This document shows, one piece after another, positions 1-6,982 of a DNA stretch of 23,218 nucleotides. The first letter of the stretch is position 1. Each line of letters opens with the position of its first letter. The stretch is from CAZHBA01 sp964530225. Its GTDB lineage: Bacteria > Pseudomonadota > Alphaproteobacteria > UBA6615. The position numbers and the translations under genes were made by a program. The stretch is from NCBI GenBank assembly GCA_964530225.1, contig CAZHBA010000091.1, positions 1 through 23,218 on the forward strand. Direction: 5' to 3'. A model generated the notes under the pieces. The model made no database searches. It was given only the letters and a program-made list of their open reading frames with translations, and was not told the DNA's origin.

Positions 1-382
1 CCAGATCGACCGGCGACAACGGATTGATCAGCCGTGGATCGCTGTCGAGGTTTTGCACCGCCTCGCGCATAGCCGCCAGATCGACTACCGCGGGAACGCC
101 GGTAAAATCCTGCAGCAGCACGCGCGCTGGACGATAGGCGATCTCCCGGTTCGATTTGCGCTCCTTCTGCCAATCGATGATCACCCGGACATCGTTGACC
201 GTCACCGTGCGGCCGTCTTCGTAACGCAGCAGGTTTTCCAGCAGCACTTTCAGCGAATAAGGGAGCCGCGCAATATCACCGTACTTCGCTGCCGCCTCTT
301 GCAAGCTGAAATAGTCGTATTTGGCGCCGCCAACATCGAGGGTGCGGCGGGTATTCAGGCTGTCTTGGCCGATCGTGGACAT
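1..382 (-). CDS. acnA: Aconitate hydratase A, N-terminal part (runs off left edge)
   Basis: Aconitase converts citrate to isocitrate in the TCA cycle and carries a 4Fe-4S cluster. Only the first ~127 residues are present. Read leftward, the protein begins MSTIGQDSLNTRRTLDVGG and continues with a stretch typical of the AcnA/IRP1 type: LPYSLKVLLENLLR, then a VLLQDFTGVPAVVDLAAMR segment. The cluster-binding cysteines lie beyond the edge. The start is the ATG at 382 because AGGAGA sits seven bases upstream. An in-frame ATG 18 bases further out would place that ribosome site inside the coding region. A promoter-like pair lies at 471-499. The gene diverges from the ccm operon across a region holding a decayed gene and a DUF1127 gene. 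Identification of the family is firm; the rest of the gene cannot be judged. Confidence 0.93.
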   Translation of the reverse strand, partial: MSTIGQDSLNTRRTLDVGGAKYDYFSLQEAAAKYGDIARLPYSLKVLLENLLRYEDGRTVTVNDVRVIIDWQKERKSNREIAYRPARVLLQDFTGVPAVVDLAAMREAVQNLDSDPRLINPLSPVDL

Positions 383-462
383 CGACGGTCTCCTTCTCAT
401 CCGCCAGGGGGCGAGATTTTCGGCTGGACTGACGGCGGGTGGCAACCCAAAGGGTATTAGAA

Positions 463-482
463 TTGGCTTTTATATATGCCAA
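463..482. promoter_or_regulatory. Inverted repeat over the acnA -10 (operator-like)
   Basis: TTGGC at 463-467 and GCCAA at 478-482 form a 5-bp inverted repeat around an AT-rich centre that contains the candidate -10 and lies just upstream of the predicted transcription start. This is where a repressor would bind. No known regulator can be named from the sequence. Confidence 0.3.
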
Positions 483-499
483 AGCTGATCACGCGCCAA
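471..499 (-). promoter_or_regulatory. Candidate sigma70-type promoter of acnA
   Basis: On the minus strand, TTGGCG (499-494) is followed by a 17-base spacer and TATATA (476-471). This is a good match to a -35/-10 pair in an otherwise GC-rich region. The predicted transcript would start near 464 and carry a leader of about 80 bases before the acnA ATG at 382. The assignment rests on sequence pattern only. Confidence 0.5.
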
Positions 500-535
500 G
501 CAGGCGAAGGCGCTAAACGCCGCGATACTAATCGG

Positions 536-550
536 ATTCCGATTCGGAAT
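536..550. repeat. 15-bp palindrome ATTCCGA-T-TCGGAAT
   Basis: There are perfect 7-bp arms around a single central base, about 40 bp upstream of the acnA -35 and just beyond the 3' end of the b561 remnant. It could be an operator or chance. No neighbouring copy was noticed in the window. Confidence 0.3.
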
Positions 551-581
551 TGGATCGGCCGGGAGCTTCAATCAAGTCGAT

Positions 582-920
582 CTAAGACACCATATAACCG
601 CCAAATAGGAGCAGCAGCGGCGCAATGTTCACGGCTAGCCAAACATCGCTGCCGCGCGCATCCACGGCGGTGCTGGTATCTTCGATCCGTTTTCGCCCGT
701 GCTACATGGCGGCAACAATGTTGTCACGCGTCAGCGCTCAATCGATGAGCACACCGGCAACGTGAATGAACAAAAAAACTGCAACAACGAGCCGAAGGTC
801 TCGCGAACATCGGATACGGCGTTCGCCGTCGGCAAACCCCCTGACCAGCCGTAACGCCACCAACACCAGCGCGATGACTCCGAGGATCGTGTGGACCGCA
901 TAGGCAACGCCTTCATCCTC
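582..920 (-). pseudogene. Cytochrome b561 remnant
   Basis: Read leftward from about 920, the frame gives DEGVAYAVHTILGVIALVL, then VALRLVRGFADG, resembling the first haem-helix region of a di-haem cytochrome b561 (a membrane electron carrier). It then reads VVAVFLFIHVAGVLID, a TGA stop, ALTRDNIVAAM, a TAG stop, and HGRKRI. The last parts match the family's H-V-A-G-V-L ... R-E-N-L-V-x-A-M-x-x-G-R-K block. The frame continues to a hydrophobic tail ending GGYMVS and a stop at 582. The central helices expected between the two blocks are absent, and two in-frame stops interrupt the C-terminal block. The pattern is a deletion-decayed gene. Its upstream end is unclear and it runs antisense up to the DUF1127 gene. 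Confidence 0.62.
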
Positions 921-924
921 GATA

Positions 925-1149
925 ATGATCAGTGCACGGATGATCGATGCTGCCAGTGCCGATTCGCAAAACAGGCAACCCGGCTCGAACACCATATTTA
1001 GCCAGATAATAACCGCGTTACGCAAACGCCAAATCCGCCAACAGTGGCAGCGCAATCTGCAAACGCTGGATGATCGGCAATTGCATGATATCGGTATTTC
1101 GCGCACCGATGCCGAGCGGACTATCGAGCGGCTACGGTTCTGGATCTAA
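925..1149 (+). CDS. DUF1127 (YjiS-like) small protein
   Basis: This encodes a 74-residue arginine-rich protein. Its C-terminal half (about residues 34-73) contains RQQWQRNLQTLDDRQLHDIG, then ISRTDAERTIERLRFW. This is the DUF1127 pattern: a basic helix, L-x-x-L-x-D-x-x-L-x-D-I-G-I-x-R, then a second helix. Family members in alphaproteobacteria are small, and some have been linked to phosphate, RNA or carbon metabolism; no single biochemical role applies here. The start is uncertain because the ATG at 925 has no clear ribosome site; the ATG at 940 would give 69 residues. The gene lies alone between the b561 remnant and a strong terminator at 1303-1336. Confidence 0.72.
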   Translation: MISARMIDAASADSQNRQPGSNTIFSQIITALRKRQIRQQWQRNLQTLDDRQLHDIGISRTDAERTIERLRFWI

Positions 1150-1225
1150 GCCGAAATCACAATTCCGCCGCAAAAACACCTAACTCTCGCCAAATCGCGC
1201 AACAACATTAACTTTGCCGGCCGTG

Positions 1226-1336
1226 TAAACTCCATCGGGTGCGGCCAGCCAGCCTCCGACATCCTGCCCCTCCCCACGGGCCGATGTTGATCCAGGGCCT
1301 GAGACCGCCGGTTGTCCCCAGCCGGCGGTCTTTTTT
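1226..1336 (+). ncRNA. Possible small RNA ending in an intrinsic terminator
   Basis: After the DUF1127 stop there is a non-coding stretch with a TAAACT (1226-1231) that could serve as a -10, although no -35 is convincing. A long-range pairing CATCGG (1233-1238) with CCGATG (1281-1286) encloses a C-rich segment, CCTGCCCCTCCCC (1263-1275), resembling the unpaired anti-Shine-Dalgarno loops of several alphaproteobacterial sRNAs. The stretch ends in the terminator at 1303-1336. It could equally be just the 3' untranslated region of the DUF1127 transcript. Confidence 0.3.
1303..1336 (+). terminator. Strong Rho-independent terminator
   Basis: GACCGCCGG (1303-1311) pairs perfectly with CCGGCGGTC (1322-1330) around a 10-base loop and is followed directly by six T residues (1331-1336). 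On the opposite strand there is no T-tract, so it acts rightward. It closes the transcript of the DUF1127 gene, or of a small RNA, and insulates ccmA. Confidence 0.88.
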
Positions 1337-1432
1337 ATCGTCGGCCTTTGCCACACTTCCACTCGGCAGCGACTTCGGCGTCTGCTACCTTCGCGCCGCG
1401 AAAAACCAAGTAGGTAGATACGAGCGAAGACA

Positions 1433-2077
1433 ATGCAGGGCTTGACGGCAAAAGGGCTGGATTGCGTGCGCGGCGAACGCCTAGTGTTCGCTGGGCTGGC
1501 GCTCGCCGTCAATCCAGGCCACGCCTTATTACTGTCGGGCAACAACGGTAGCGGCAAATCGAGCCTGCTACGAGTCTTGGCGGGACTGCTGCAACCGGCT
1601 GCCGGTACGATGGCTTGGGAAGGCGAGGATATCGCTACTAATACCGAAGCCCACCGCCGACGGATTGCCTATATTGGCCATGCCGATCCGGTAAAACCGG
1701 GTCTTACGGTGTGCGAGAACCTCGAATTCTGGGCCCAGCTCTATGGCCTCGAGCCCGATATCGAACCGGCGTTATACCAATTCGGTATCGAGCAACTTAG
1801 CGATATGCCGGCGCGCTACCTGTCGGCGGGCCAACGGCGACGGCTTACCCTAGCGCGCTTGGCCGTTGGTCAAAACTCGCCCGCCGGACCACCGCTGTGG
1901 CTACTCGACGAACCGGCGGCGGGGCTCGACCCCGGCGCCATCGCCATGCTCACCAACTCCATTCTGGCACATCTGGCCAACGAAGGCGTGGCGGTTATCG
2001 CCAGCCATGGGGGACATCTCGATGAAGCGCTCGGCGGGCATGCCGACAGGCTTAGCCTAATGGATACCGCACGATGA
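1433..2077 (+). CDS. ccmA: Haem exporter ATP-binding protein CcmA
   Basis: This is the ATPase subunit of the CcmAB(CD) ABC complex. It uses ATP to release haem-loaded CcmE during cytochrome c maturation. The 214-residue length is usual. Visible motifs are Walker A GNNGSGKS (36-43), the signature LSAGQ (130-134), Walker B LWLLDE (155-160), a D-loop GLD (164-166) and the switch histidine H192 in ASHGG. The start ATG at 1433 gives the standard N-terminus, but no strong ribosome site is seen. The terminator at 1303-1336 lies upstream, so the ccm promoter should lie between about 1340 and 1430, although no convincing one was found. The stop overlaps the ccmB start by four bases (ATGA), which suggests coupled translation. 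Confidence 0.96.
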   Translation: MQGLTAKGLDCVRGERLVFAGLALAVNPGHALLLSGNNGSGKSSLLRVLAGLLQPAAGTMAWEGEDIATNTEAHRRRIAYIGHADPVKPGLTVCENLEFWAQLYGLEPDIEPALYQFGIEQLSDMPARYLSAGQRRRLTLARLAVGQNSPAGPPLWLLDEPAAGLDPGAIAMLTNSILAHLANEGVAVIASHGGHLDEALGGHADRLSLMDTAR

Positions 2078-2739
2078 TCGGGCTACTGCTGCTCATCCGC
2101 CGTGAGTTAAAGCTGGCGTTCCGTGGCGGCACCGATACGGCGATGGCGGTAGTGTTTTTTATCCTTGCCGCGACCCTGTTTCCGTTCGGTATCGGCCCTG
2201 ACCCCGAGGTGCTGCCGCGCATCGGCGGCGGCGTGATCTGGGTAGTCGCCCTACTGGCGGCAATGTTGAGCCTCGAGCGCATGTTCAGCTCCGACTATGC
2301 GGACGGTAGTCTCGAACAGTTCGTCTTGTCGCCCCTGCCGATTAGCATGGTCGCCCTTGCCAAAATAATTTCCCATTGGCTGACGACCGGCGTCCTGTTG
2401 CTCATCGCCGCGCCGGTGTTGGCGGTATTCTATAATTTGCCGAGTGTCGCCTTCTTACCACTGATCGTCTCAATGCTGCTCGGCACGCCGACCTTGAGCT
2501 TGGTTGGCGCCATCGGTGCCGCCTTGACCCTGGGCGCGCGGCGCAGCGGGGTCTTGATATCCCTGCTCGTACTACCACTCTACGTCCCGGTATTAATTTT
2601 CGGTGCTCTGGTTGTCGACAACACGCTGGCTGGCCGCGAGATCGGTAGTTTGCTCATGGTGCTGGGTGGCTTTCTGCTCCTCGCCCTGGCGGCAGCGCCG
2701 TGGGCGACAGCAGCTGCATTGCGCCAGGCAATCGAATAG
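2074..2739 (+). CDS. ccmB: Haem exporter membrane protein CcmB
   Basis: This is the integral membrane partner of CcmA in cytochrome c maturation System I. The 221 residues match the family length. The protein begins with a short cytoplasmic segment, LLLIRRELKLAFRGG, then shows about six hydrophobic helices. The LSLERMFSSDYADGSLEQ segment (about residues 65-82) is the well-conserved cytoplasmic stretch of CcmB, and PLYVPVLIFG marks the C-terminal third. It overlaps ccmA by ATGA at 2074-2077 and is followed 31 bases later by ccmC. Confidence 0.95.
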   Translation: MIGLLLLIRRELKLAFRGGTDTAMAVVFFILAATLFPFGIGPDPEVLPRIGGGVIWVVALLAAMLSLERMFSSDYADGSLEQFVLSPLPISMVALAKIISHWLTTGVLLLIAAPVLAVFYNLPSVAFLPLIVSMLLGTPTLSLVGAIGAALTLGARRSGVLISLLVLPLYVPVLIFGALVVDNTLAGREIGSLLMVLGGFLLLALAAAPWATAAALRQAIE

Positions 2740-2770
2740 ACTGGGACAAATCAGAGGAAAGAGTCGGCCC

Positions 2771-3490
2771 GTGTTACACCGTTTCGCCAACCCCAACCGC
2801 TTTTCCCGCCTGGCGGCGACGATACTGCCGTGGGCCGCCACCGGAACGGTCATCCTGTTCGCCGCCGGACTTTATTTCGCGCTGTTCGCTTCACCGGCCG
2901 ACTATCAACAGGGCGACAGCGTGCGCATCATGTACGTGCACGTGCCCGCGGCCTGGGTAGCACTGGGTTGCTACACGATGATCGCCATCATGAGTGGTGT
3001 GTCGCTAATTTGGAAACACCCGCTGGCAGACGTGGCGGCGCGCTCCGCGGCGCCGTTGGGCGTCGGCTTTACCGTTATCGTGCTAGCTACCGGCAGCCTG
3101 TGGGGCAAACCCACTTGGGGCACCTGGTGGGTATGGGATGCGCGGCTAACCTCGGTGCTGGTGTTGCTGTTCCTCTATTTGGGCCATATCGCCCTGACCC
3201 ACGCCTTCGACAATCCGGCGCGTGGCGCCAAGGCAGCGGCGATCTTGGCGCTGGTCGGGTTCGTCAACATCCCGATCATCAAGTTCTCGGTGGAATGGTG
3301 GAACACATTGCACCAGCCAGCCAGCCTGGTCCGCGCCGGCGGGCCGGCAATCGACCCCTCGATGCTGACCCCGTTACTGCTTATGGGCATCGCCTTCACC
3401 CTTTATTTCGTCACTATGTTGCTGGTGCGCATGCGCGCCGACCTAGCCGCCCGGAAGGCACGCGCCCTGTGCCTCAACGCGGCGGAATAA
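2771..3490 (+). CDS. ccmC: Haem exporter/handling protein CcmC (GTG start)
   Basis: CcmC presents haem to CcmE at the periplasmic face. From the GTG at 2771 the protein has 239 residues, the family length, and begins VLHRFANPNRFSRLA. Key features are H57 in YVHVPAAW, the tryptophan-rich motif WGTWWVWD (116-123) and H181 in WWNTLHQPAS; the two histidines are the expected axial haem ligands. About six transmembrane helices are evident. The open frame extends back to 2603, inside ccmB. The GTG is preferred because a purine-rich GAGGAAAGAG lies about ten bases upstream and the upstream extension has no family resemblance. Confidence 0.95.
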   Translation: MLHRFANPNRFSRLAATILPWAATGTVILFAAGLYFALFASPADYQQGDSVRIMYVHVPAAWVALGCYTMIAIMSGVSLIWKHPLADVAARSAAPLGVGFTVIVLATGSLWGKPTWGTWWVWDARLTSVLVLLFLYLGHIALTHAFDNPARGAKAAAILALVGFVNIPIIKFSVEWWNTLHQPASLVRAGGPAIDPSMLTPLLLMGIAFTLYFVTMLLVRMRADLAARKARALCLNAAE

Positions 3491-3780
3491 AATTACCATG
3501 GGCGCGAGTCTCACCCAGGCGCAAGTACGATTGGCCTACGGCAACGCCAACACGAAACTTCCCGCGGGGCTATCGGTCAAACCCTGTCTCGAAGGCGAAC
3601 TTTAGAACCGCCGGTAATTTCCAGCTATGCCCCACGGCAATGTGACGCACCCGCTAGTGGGAATGATCGGTGGATTCATCTAAATAGCTCTATTATCTGT
3701 CTATAATCGCTTGCTTATAAAAGTAAAAGGCGGATGGAATTCGGCAGCGCCATTGCCGCTACCTTAATAGAACCGGAAAT
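3491..3780. other. Gap inside the ccm operon with an AT-rich promoter-like patch
   Basis: This is a 290-bp non-coding interval between ccmC and ccmD, unusually long for this operon. Its last third is markedly AT-rich compared with its surroundings. A 35-codon reading frame from 3498 has no recognisable content. No hairpin with a T-run was found. Confidence 0.5.
3679..3707 (+). promoter_or_regulatory. Candidate internal promoter for ccmD-I
   Basis: TATAAT at 3702-3707 is a perfect -10 consensus in an AT-rich patch. The hexamer 17 bases upstream (TCTAAA, 3679-3684) is a poor -35, so the promoter would be activator-dependent or weak. It lies about 75 bases before the ccmD ATG. Confidence 0.38.
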
Positions 3781-3981
3781 ATGGAAACAGTTACTAACTT
3801 TCTCAACATGGGTGGATACGCCGCCTTCGTCTGGCCCGCGTTGGGGTTGACCGCCGTTATTTTGATTGCCATGGCGGTATTCAGCACGCGCCAACTACGG
3901 GCTAACGAGGCCACCCTACACGCGGCAGAACAGGCCGGCAGCCGGCGGTGGCGTCCCGACGGTGGAGTCGACGGCCAGTGA
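3781..3981 (+). CDS. ccmD: Haem exporter protein CcmD
   Basis: CcmD is a tiny single-span membrane protein that helps release haem-bound CcmE from CcmABC. This 66-residue product has the family pattern FLNMGGYAAFVWPALGLTAV, then a hydrophobic helix (about residues 15-34) and a basic, helical cytoplasmic tail STRQLRANEATLHAAE. The G-G-Y-x-x-F-V-W-x-x-x-G core is diagnostic. Its TGA stop (3979-3981) overlaps the GTG start of ccmE (3978-3980). The tail beyond residue 50 is longer than minimal family members and contains the ccmE ribosome site. Confidence 0.92.
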   Translation: METVTNFLNMGGYAAFVWPALGLTAVILIAMAVFSTRQLRANEATLHAAEQAGSRRWRPDGGVDGQ

Positions 3982-4421
3982 AGCGCAAACACAAACGGCT
4001 GCTTCTGGTATTCGTGTCGCTCGCACTCGTCGGCGCCGGCGTAACGCTGGTACTGACGGCGGTCGAGGACAGTTTGGTGTTTTTCTATACGCCCGCCGAC
4101 CTGGTCGAACGGGGTGTCGTGCCAGGCCAGAATTTTCGGCTTGGTGGCATGGTCGAGGCCGGCAGCGTACAACAGTCCGGTTCGACGACACAGTTTCGCG
4201 TCACCGACCTCACCAGCACCGTAGTGGTTAGCTTTACCGGGGTTCTGCCCGACTTGTTTCGCGAAGGCCAGGGAGTGGTCGCCGAAGGTAGCCTTAGGTC
4301 CGATGGTTCATTCACAGCCACTCAGGTGCTAGCCAAGCACGACGAGACCTATATGCCCAAAGAAGTCACCGACGCGCTTAAAAACTCCGGCCGTTGGCAG
4401 GACGGAGCACCGGCGCATTGA
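3978..4421 (+). CDS. ccmE: Haem chaperone CcmE (GTG start, GTGA overlap)
   Basis: CcmE binds haem covalently in the periplasm and passes it to the CcmF/H ligase. From the GTG at 3978 the product has 147 residues and begins with the canonical (M)KRKHKRLLLVFVSLALVGAG, a cytoplasmic tip plus membrane anchor. The haem-binding histidine is H121 in KHDETYMP, the H-x-x-x-Y motif with Y125. The OB-fold body includes FRLGGMVEAGSV and FREGQGVVAEG. An earlier in-frame GTG at 3948 is open, but 3978 is preferred: it yields the standard N-terminus, overlaps the ccmD stop as GTGA and has GGTGGAG about ten bases upstream. Confidence 0.95.
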   Translation: MKRKHKRLLLVFVSLALVGAGVTLVLTAVEDSLVFFYTPADLVERGVVPGQNFRLGGMVEAGSVQQSGSTTQFRVTDLTSTVVVSFTGVLPDLFREGQGVVAEGSLRSDGSFTATQVLAKHDETYMPKEVTDALKNSGRWQDGAPAH

Positions 4422-6433
4422 TCGCTGAAATCGGCCAGTTCGTCCTCGTTCTGGCGCTGGTCATGGCGGCTATCCAGGTCGCCGTACCAATGATCGGCGC
4501 GGCGCGGACCGATGCCACGTTGATGGCATTCGGCAACCGCATGGCGGTCACCCAAGCAGCCCTGCTGGTGGTAGCGTTCGCGGCGCTAACCCACGGTTTC
4601 GTGGTCTCCGACTTTTCCCTGGCAGTGGTGTTCCAGAACAGCCACTCGCTGAAGCCGATACTCTACAAGGTAAGCGGCGTCTGGGGTAACCACGAAGGCT
4701 CGATGCTGATGTGGGTGTTGATCTTAGCGATTTTCGGCGCCGCCGTGGCGCTGTTCGGGCGCAACCTGCCGCCAACCTTGAAGGCGCGGGTGTTGAGCGT
4801 ACAGGCGATGATAGGCGTCGCTTTTTTGGCATTTATCGTCTTTACCTCCAACCCCTTCCTGCGCCTCGATCCGGCGCCAGTCGACGGCACCGGCCTCAAC
4901 CCGTTGCTGCAGGACCCCGGGCTCGCTTTCCACCCACCCCTACTCTATCTTGGCTATGTCGGTTTCTCGATGGCCTTTTCGTTTGCCGTCGCGGCCCTGA
5001 TCGAAGGCCGTGTCGACGCCGCGTGGGGCCGTTGGGTACGACCCTGGACCTTGGCGGCATGGGTCTTTCTTACCAGCGGCATAGCGCTCGGCAGTTGGTG
5101 GGCCTACTACGAATTGGGTTGGGGCGGCTGGTGGTTTTGGGACCCGGTCGAGAATGCTAGCTTCATGCCGTGGCTGCTGGGTACGGCCCTGTTGCATTCG
5201 TCGATCGTCGTGGAAAAACGCGACAGCTTGAAGAACTGGACCATTTTGCTGGCCATCCTAACCTTCTCCATGAGCCTGCTCGGCACGTTCATCGTGCGCT
5301 CGGGCATTCTGACCTCAGTCCACTCCTTCGCATCAGATCCGACGCGCGGCATTTTTATTCTGGCGATCCTGCTGGTTACCGTCGGCGGCGCGCTAAGCCT
5401 GTTCGCCTGGCGGGCACCGACGATACGCGGCGGTGGCTTATTCGCGCTAGTTAGCCGCGAAGGCTCGCTGGTGTTAAACAACATCCTGCTGGCGCTGGCT
5501 TGTGCTACCGTGTTGCTCGGCACCCTCTATCCATTAATTCTCGAAGCCGCGTCGGGTGGCGCCAGCGTGGTATCGGTCGGCCCACCCTACTTCAACGCGA
5601 CATTCGCGCCAATCATGGCGCTGCTGGTCGTGGCCCTGGCCTTCGGCCCGCTGCTGGCTTGGAAGCGCGGCAATCTCAGCGCCGTTTCGCGCAAACTAAT
5701 TATCGCCGCCGTCGCAGCTGTCGCCGCCATTGCCGCCACTTTTATCACCGTGCCCGACGGCCCAGCCTTGGCGCCGTTCGCTATGGGGCTCGCCGCTTGG
5801 CTCGCCGCCGGCACTTTGGTCGAATGGGCGGGCCGCATTAAGCTGTTCACAGTACCGGCGGCGGAAAGCTGGCACCGGTTAACCGGCCTGCCGCGCGCGG
5901 CGAGCGGCATGACCGTGGCGCATCTCGGCCTGGCGATCGTCATCGCCGGCATCACCGGCTCGTCGGCCTGGCGCACCGAGCTGATCACCACGCTGGCGGT
6001 CGGTGAAACCGCGCAGGTCGGGAATTACTCACTGACGCTGCAAGCGGTCGACAGCGGCCAGGGACCGAACTACACTTTCGAGCGTGGCACCTATTTGCTG
6101 TCCGAGCGTAACAGCGGGGTCACCGTTCTGCTTCCTGAGCGGCGCTTTTTCCCAGTCGCCGGTCAAACTACAACCGAAGCCGCCATCGAGACGACGCTGC
6201 TATCCGATTTATACGCGGTGATTGGCGGCGCTGGACGCAGCCCGGAAACCGCCAACAAGTGGACGGTGCGGTTTTTCATAAACCCCATGGTGCCGTGGCT
6301 GTGGCTCGGCGCCCTAGTCATGGTCGGCGGCGGGTTGCTATCGTTGTCCGACCGTCGGCATCGAGTCGGCGCACCGCGACGCAGACAACAACCCGAGTCC
6401 GGCATTAGTGGAAAGCCGACTCCGGCGGAGTAA
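4418..6433 (+). CDS. ccmF: Cytochrome c haem lyase subunit CcmF (TTG start, TTGA overlap)
   Basis: CcmF is the large membrane subunit of the haem ligase that attaches haem to apocytochrome c. The product has 671 residues and many transmembrane helices. It begins (M)IAEIGQFVLVLALV, the usual CcmF N-terminus, when the TTG at 4418 is used. That TTG overlaps the ccmE stop as TTGA and has GGACGGAG some ten bases upstream. The tryptophan-rich WWD motif GWGGWWFWDPVENASFMPW starts at about residue 234; FHPPLLYLGY (with H172) and VKNHEGSM-like VWGNHEGSM are also present. A TTG at 4394 is open in frame but gives an atypical eight-residue extension. ccmG follows after three bases. Confidence 0.96.
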   Translation: MIAEIGQFVLVLALVMAAIQVAVPMIGAARTDATLMAFGNRMAVTQAALLVVAFAALTHGFVVSDFSLAVVFQNSHSLKPILYKVSGVWGNHEGSMLMWVLILAIFGAAVALFGRNLPPTLKARVLSVQAMIGVAFLAFIVFTSNPFLRLDPAPVDGTGLNPLLQDPGLAFHPPLLYLGYVGFSMAFSFAVAALIEGRVDAAWGRWVRPWTLAAWVFLTSGIALGSWWAYYELGWGGWWFWDPVENASFMPWLLGTALLHSSIVVEKRDSLKNWTILLAILTFSMSLLGTFIVRSGILTSVHSFASDPTRGIFILAILLVTVGGALSLFAWRAPTIRGGGLFALVSREGSLVLNNILLALACATVLLGTLYPLILEAASGGASVVSVGPPYFNATFAPIMALLVVALAFGPLLAWKRGNLSAVSRKLIIAAVAAVAAIAATFITVPDGPALAPFAMGLAAWLAAGTLVEWAGRIKLFTVPAAESWHRLTGLPRAASGMTVAHLGLAIVIAGITGSSAWRTELITTLAVGETAQVGNYSLTLQAVDSGQGPNYTFERGTYLLSERNSGVTVLLPERRFFPVAGQTTTEAAIETTLLSDLYAVIGGAGRSPETANKWTVRFFINPMVPWLWLGALVMVGGGLLSLSDRRHRVGAPRRRQQPESGISGKPTPAE

Positions 6434-6436
6434 ACC

Positions 6437-6982
6437 ATGCGGCGAGCATTGCTGGTTCTCCCGATCGTATTATTCGCGATCCTTATCGTCGTCCTTGGGG
6501 TATTGACCCTGCAAACTAATAATGGCCGCGATCCGTCGTTGATTCCCTCGCCGCTGGTGGGCAAACTGGCGCCAGAGTTCAGCCTTCCGGCCGTCGCGGT
6601 AGACATCCCCGGCGGCTTTACAAACAGCGACCTAAACGGCAAGGCCACTATGGTCAACGTGTTCGCTTCATGGTGTGTGCCCTGCCTTGCCGAGCACCCG
6701 CTGATTACCCGGCTAGCCGCTGACGGCCTGCCGGTCTATGGCATCAACCATCGTGACACCGAGACAGAGGTATCTAAGTGGTTGAAAAAAAATGGCAATC
6801 CCTACACCGCCGTGGGATTTGACCCAAATGGCCGGGTCAGTACCGAATGGGGCGTGACGGGCATACCAGAAACCTTCATCATAAACGCCGACGGGATCGT
6901 CACCTACAAGTATTCGGGCCCGATAACGCCGCAGGTGCTAGAGAATAGGATCCTGCCGAAATTACGGGAGGCAAGCCAATGA
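6437..6982 (+). CDS. ccmG: Thiol:disulfide interchange protein CcmG/DsbE
   Basis: CcmG is a membrane-anchored periplasmic thioredoxin-like protein that keeps the apocytochrome c CXXCH cysteines or CcmH reduced. The 181-residue product has an N-terminal signal anchor (about residues 4-24) and a thioredoxin fold with the active site WCVPC (C80, C83) and the cis-proline P144 in GIPET. The GKLAPEFSLP segment before the fold is typical of the DsbE/ResA group. It starts three bases after ccmF and overlaps ccmH by ATGA at 6979-6982. Confidence 0.95.
   Translation: MRRALLVLPIVLFAILIVVLGVLTLQTNNGRDPSLIPSPLVGKLAPEFSLPAVAVDIPGGFTNSDLNGKATMVNVFASWCVPCLAEHPLITRLAADGLPVYGINHRDTETEVSKWLKKNGNPYTAVGFDPNGRVSTEWGVTGIPETFIINADGIVTYKYSGPITPQVLENRILPKLREASQ

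Noticed and set aside
476..748. Forward 90-residue open frame upstream of the DUF1127 gene
   Set aside because: Basic, low-information translation running antisense to the b561 remnant; no family resemblance.
3498..3605. 35-codon open frame from an ATG in the ccmC-ccmD gap
   Set aside because: No ribosome site of quality, no recognisable motif, and too short to support coding.
2830..3645. 271-residue forward open frame over ccmC
   Set aside because: Arginine/histidine-rich shadow of ccmC in another frame, as expected in high-GC DNA.
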